Source of the DNA: Apostichopus japonicus
Lineage: Eukaryota; Echinodermata; Holothuroidea; Aspidochirotida; Stichopodidae
Assembly: GCF_037975245.1 (NCBI RefSeq)
Contig: NC_092577.1
Coordinates: 32,183,398-32,247,397, forward strand
DNA length: 64,000 bases
Direction of reading: 5' to 3'
The notes below the pieces were generated by a model. It had not been told where the DNA came from. It saw only the letters and a program-made list of their open reading frames with translations, and did no database searches. This document shows, piece after piece, positions 62,870 to 64,000 of this stretch. A program made the translations under genes and the position numbers. Positions within the stretch are counted from its first letter, which is position 1, and each line of letters opens with the position of its first letter.

Positions 62870-64000
62870 TTTTCATTTTTATTGCGTTTTATTTTTCTTT
62901 GTCGTTCTTTGAGATATTTAGCCGTTTCAAATATTTTTCTCCGGCCTATTTGGGATTTTTGGTTGGTTGAAAGTTATTGGAAATACGTACTGTTTCTGTT
63001 GTAACGGTGTCTACAAGTGCCTTGTAACACTCACACTCGGCAATAATTTCAGTTTTGTTATCTCCATAAATAATGCAACGACGGGTAAACGAGTCCAAGA
63101 GGAAACTAAACCAATAGCCAATTTCTCAAGGAGACCCATTGACACACTAAACAGCACTGAAATGCGCTAAAAAGTCTGTATTGATCAGAAAATATATCAT
63201 CATTTTGGGGTTCAACTTTATTCCCACCGTCTCTTCCTCACCCCCCCCCATCCCTCACCCCCCCCCCATCCCTCCCACCTGTACGAATAGAACAATTTTA
63301 ATACTTCCAACACAAGGTTAGCGCGTGATATTAAAAGTATTTGTGATGTTCATGAGCTGTACCAAATATAGAAAGATACTTTAATGCGGGATGTTAAAAT
63401 GGTAGATGCCCCCCCCCCCCCTCCCCTTCTAAATTATCACCACGCCATCCCTGACGCTCAGTTGTACCCCCTACCACCATATCTAACTCGTTCTTAGCCA
63501 TGTGCAAGATGTCGAACACAGACCGTGAAAGAGCCTTACATGAATATGTTACGTAAACCTTTCAAACTGCATGCGATCTTTGAAGTAAAACGTGATTTGG
63601 TTAATCCCTTCGACACCTCGTTAGCGTATTAACTCAAACTGTCTATTGATCTCCTTTGATTTCATCCATCAGTGTGGAATAAATGGAACATCAGGTGGTA
63701 AGACCCTCTTAATAGAAACATTCCAACGTCATACTGGGCCCTTCACTGGGAGGCCACGGGTGGGCCCGATTGGTTCTATGTTTAAATAGCGGACCGATGC
63801 AAATTTGTTTTATGATTGTATAGATCGATCGTGTAAGCAAATACTTTTCATTAGGAATATAATCCTGGCTTTTGAAAAGAAAGAAAAAAATTACCTCCGA
63901 GTGTTCGCTATATGTAGATTTAAGAAACTATGGGAGTTGTCCTTCATGTTTATATATTCCTGGTACAATATAAAAGTCATGATTTGAGTGGCCCGAAATT
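62870..64000. other. Right-edge intergenic stretch, no gene recognised
   Basis: Sequence beyond the presumed Pumilio end. It holds C-runs near 63240-63275 and 63405-63425. Short frames (62967-63170, 63805-63987) show no known domain. Confidence 0.5.

Overview
This window is animal nuclear DNA: intron-rich genes with GT-AG splice sites, long AT and G/C simple-sequence tracts, minisatellites and transposon relics. Nothing prokaryotic was seen. The gene content (acyl-CoA oxidase, a RASL11/RERG-type small GTPase, Pumilio) is generic metazoan. The overall texture (AT-rich, many poly-G/C runs, frequent AGGCCTA motifs) fits a marine invertebrate deuterostome such as an echinoderm, possibly a sea cucumber. 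That placement is inference; only 'metazoan' is well supported.

Layout. (1) 1-4.4 kb, plus strand: the last three coding exons of a peroxisomal acyl-CoA oxidase, ending in the peroxisomal targeting tripeptide AKL, then its 3' UTR. A hairpin-bearing ~120-bp tandem repeat lies before the first visible exon and a ~31-bp minisatellite lies in an intron. (2) 4.5-10.8 kb: no gene recognised. (3) 10.8-35.7 kb, minus strand: a five-exon gene for a divergent Ras-like small GTPase (230 codons as assembled). Its large introns hold most of the simple repeats, palindromes and degenerate satellites. (4) 35.7-41.4 kb: no coding exon recognised; it contains a clean 597-bp hAT-type MITE with matching TIRs and an 8-bp target duplication. 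(5) 41.45-~62.86 kb, plus strand: a complete Pumilio gene in 19 coding exons (1,164 codons plus stop; the exon lengths sum to a multiple of three and every junction phase agrees), with all eight PUF repeats and a ~6.5-kb 3' UTR. (6) ~62.9-64 kb: no gene recognised.

The three genes are not an operon and show no direct functional link. Pumilio is a cytoplasmic mRNA-binding repressor. Its repeat fingerprints match the UGUANAUA-reading set, and its own presumed 3' UTR holds a TGTAAATA site. The Ras-like protein lacks several residues needed for ordinary GTP hydrolysis.

I found no convincing undescribed biological system. The points most worth a second look are a four-copy decayed tandem duplication of part of a Pumilio PUF exon, the aberrant Ras-like GTPase with an apparent GC-AG intron, a strong local excess of TGACGTCA sites confined to 9-40 kb, a three-copy dispersed repeat family, and a 98-bp near-perfect palindrome.
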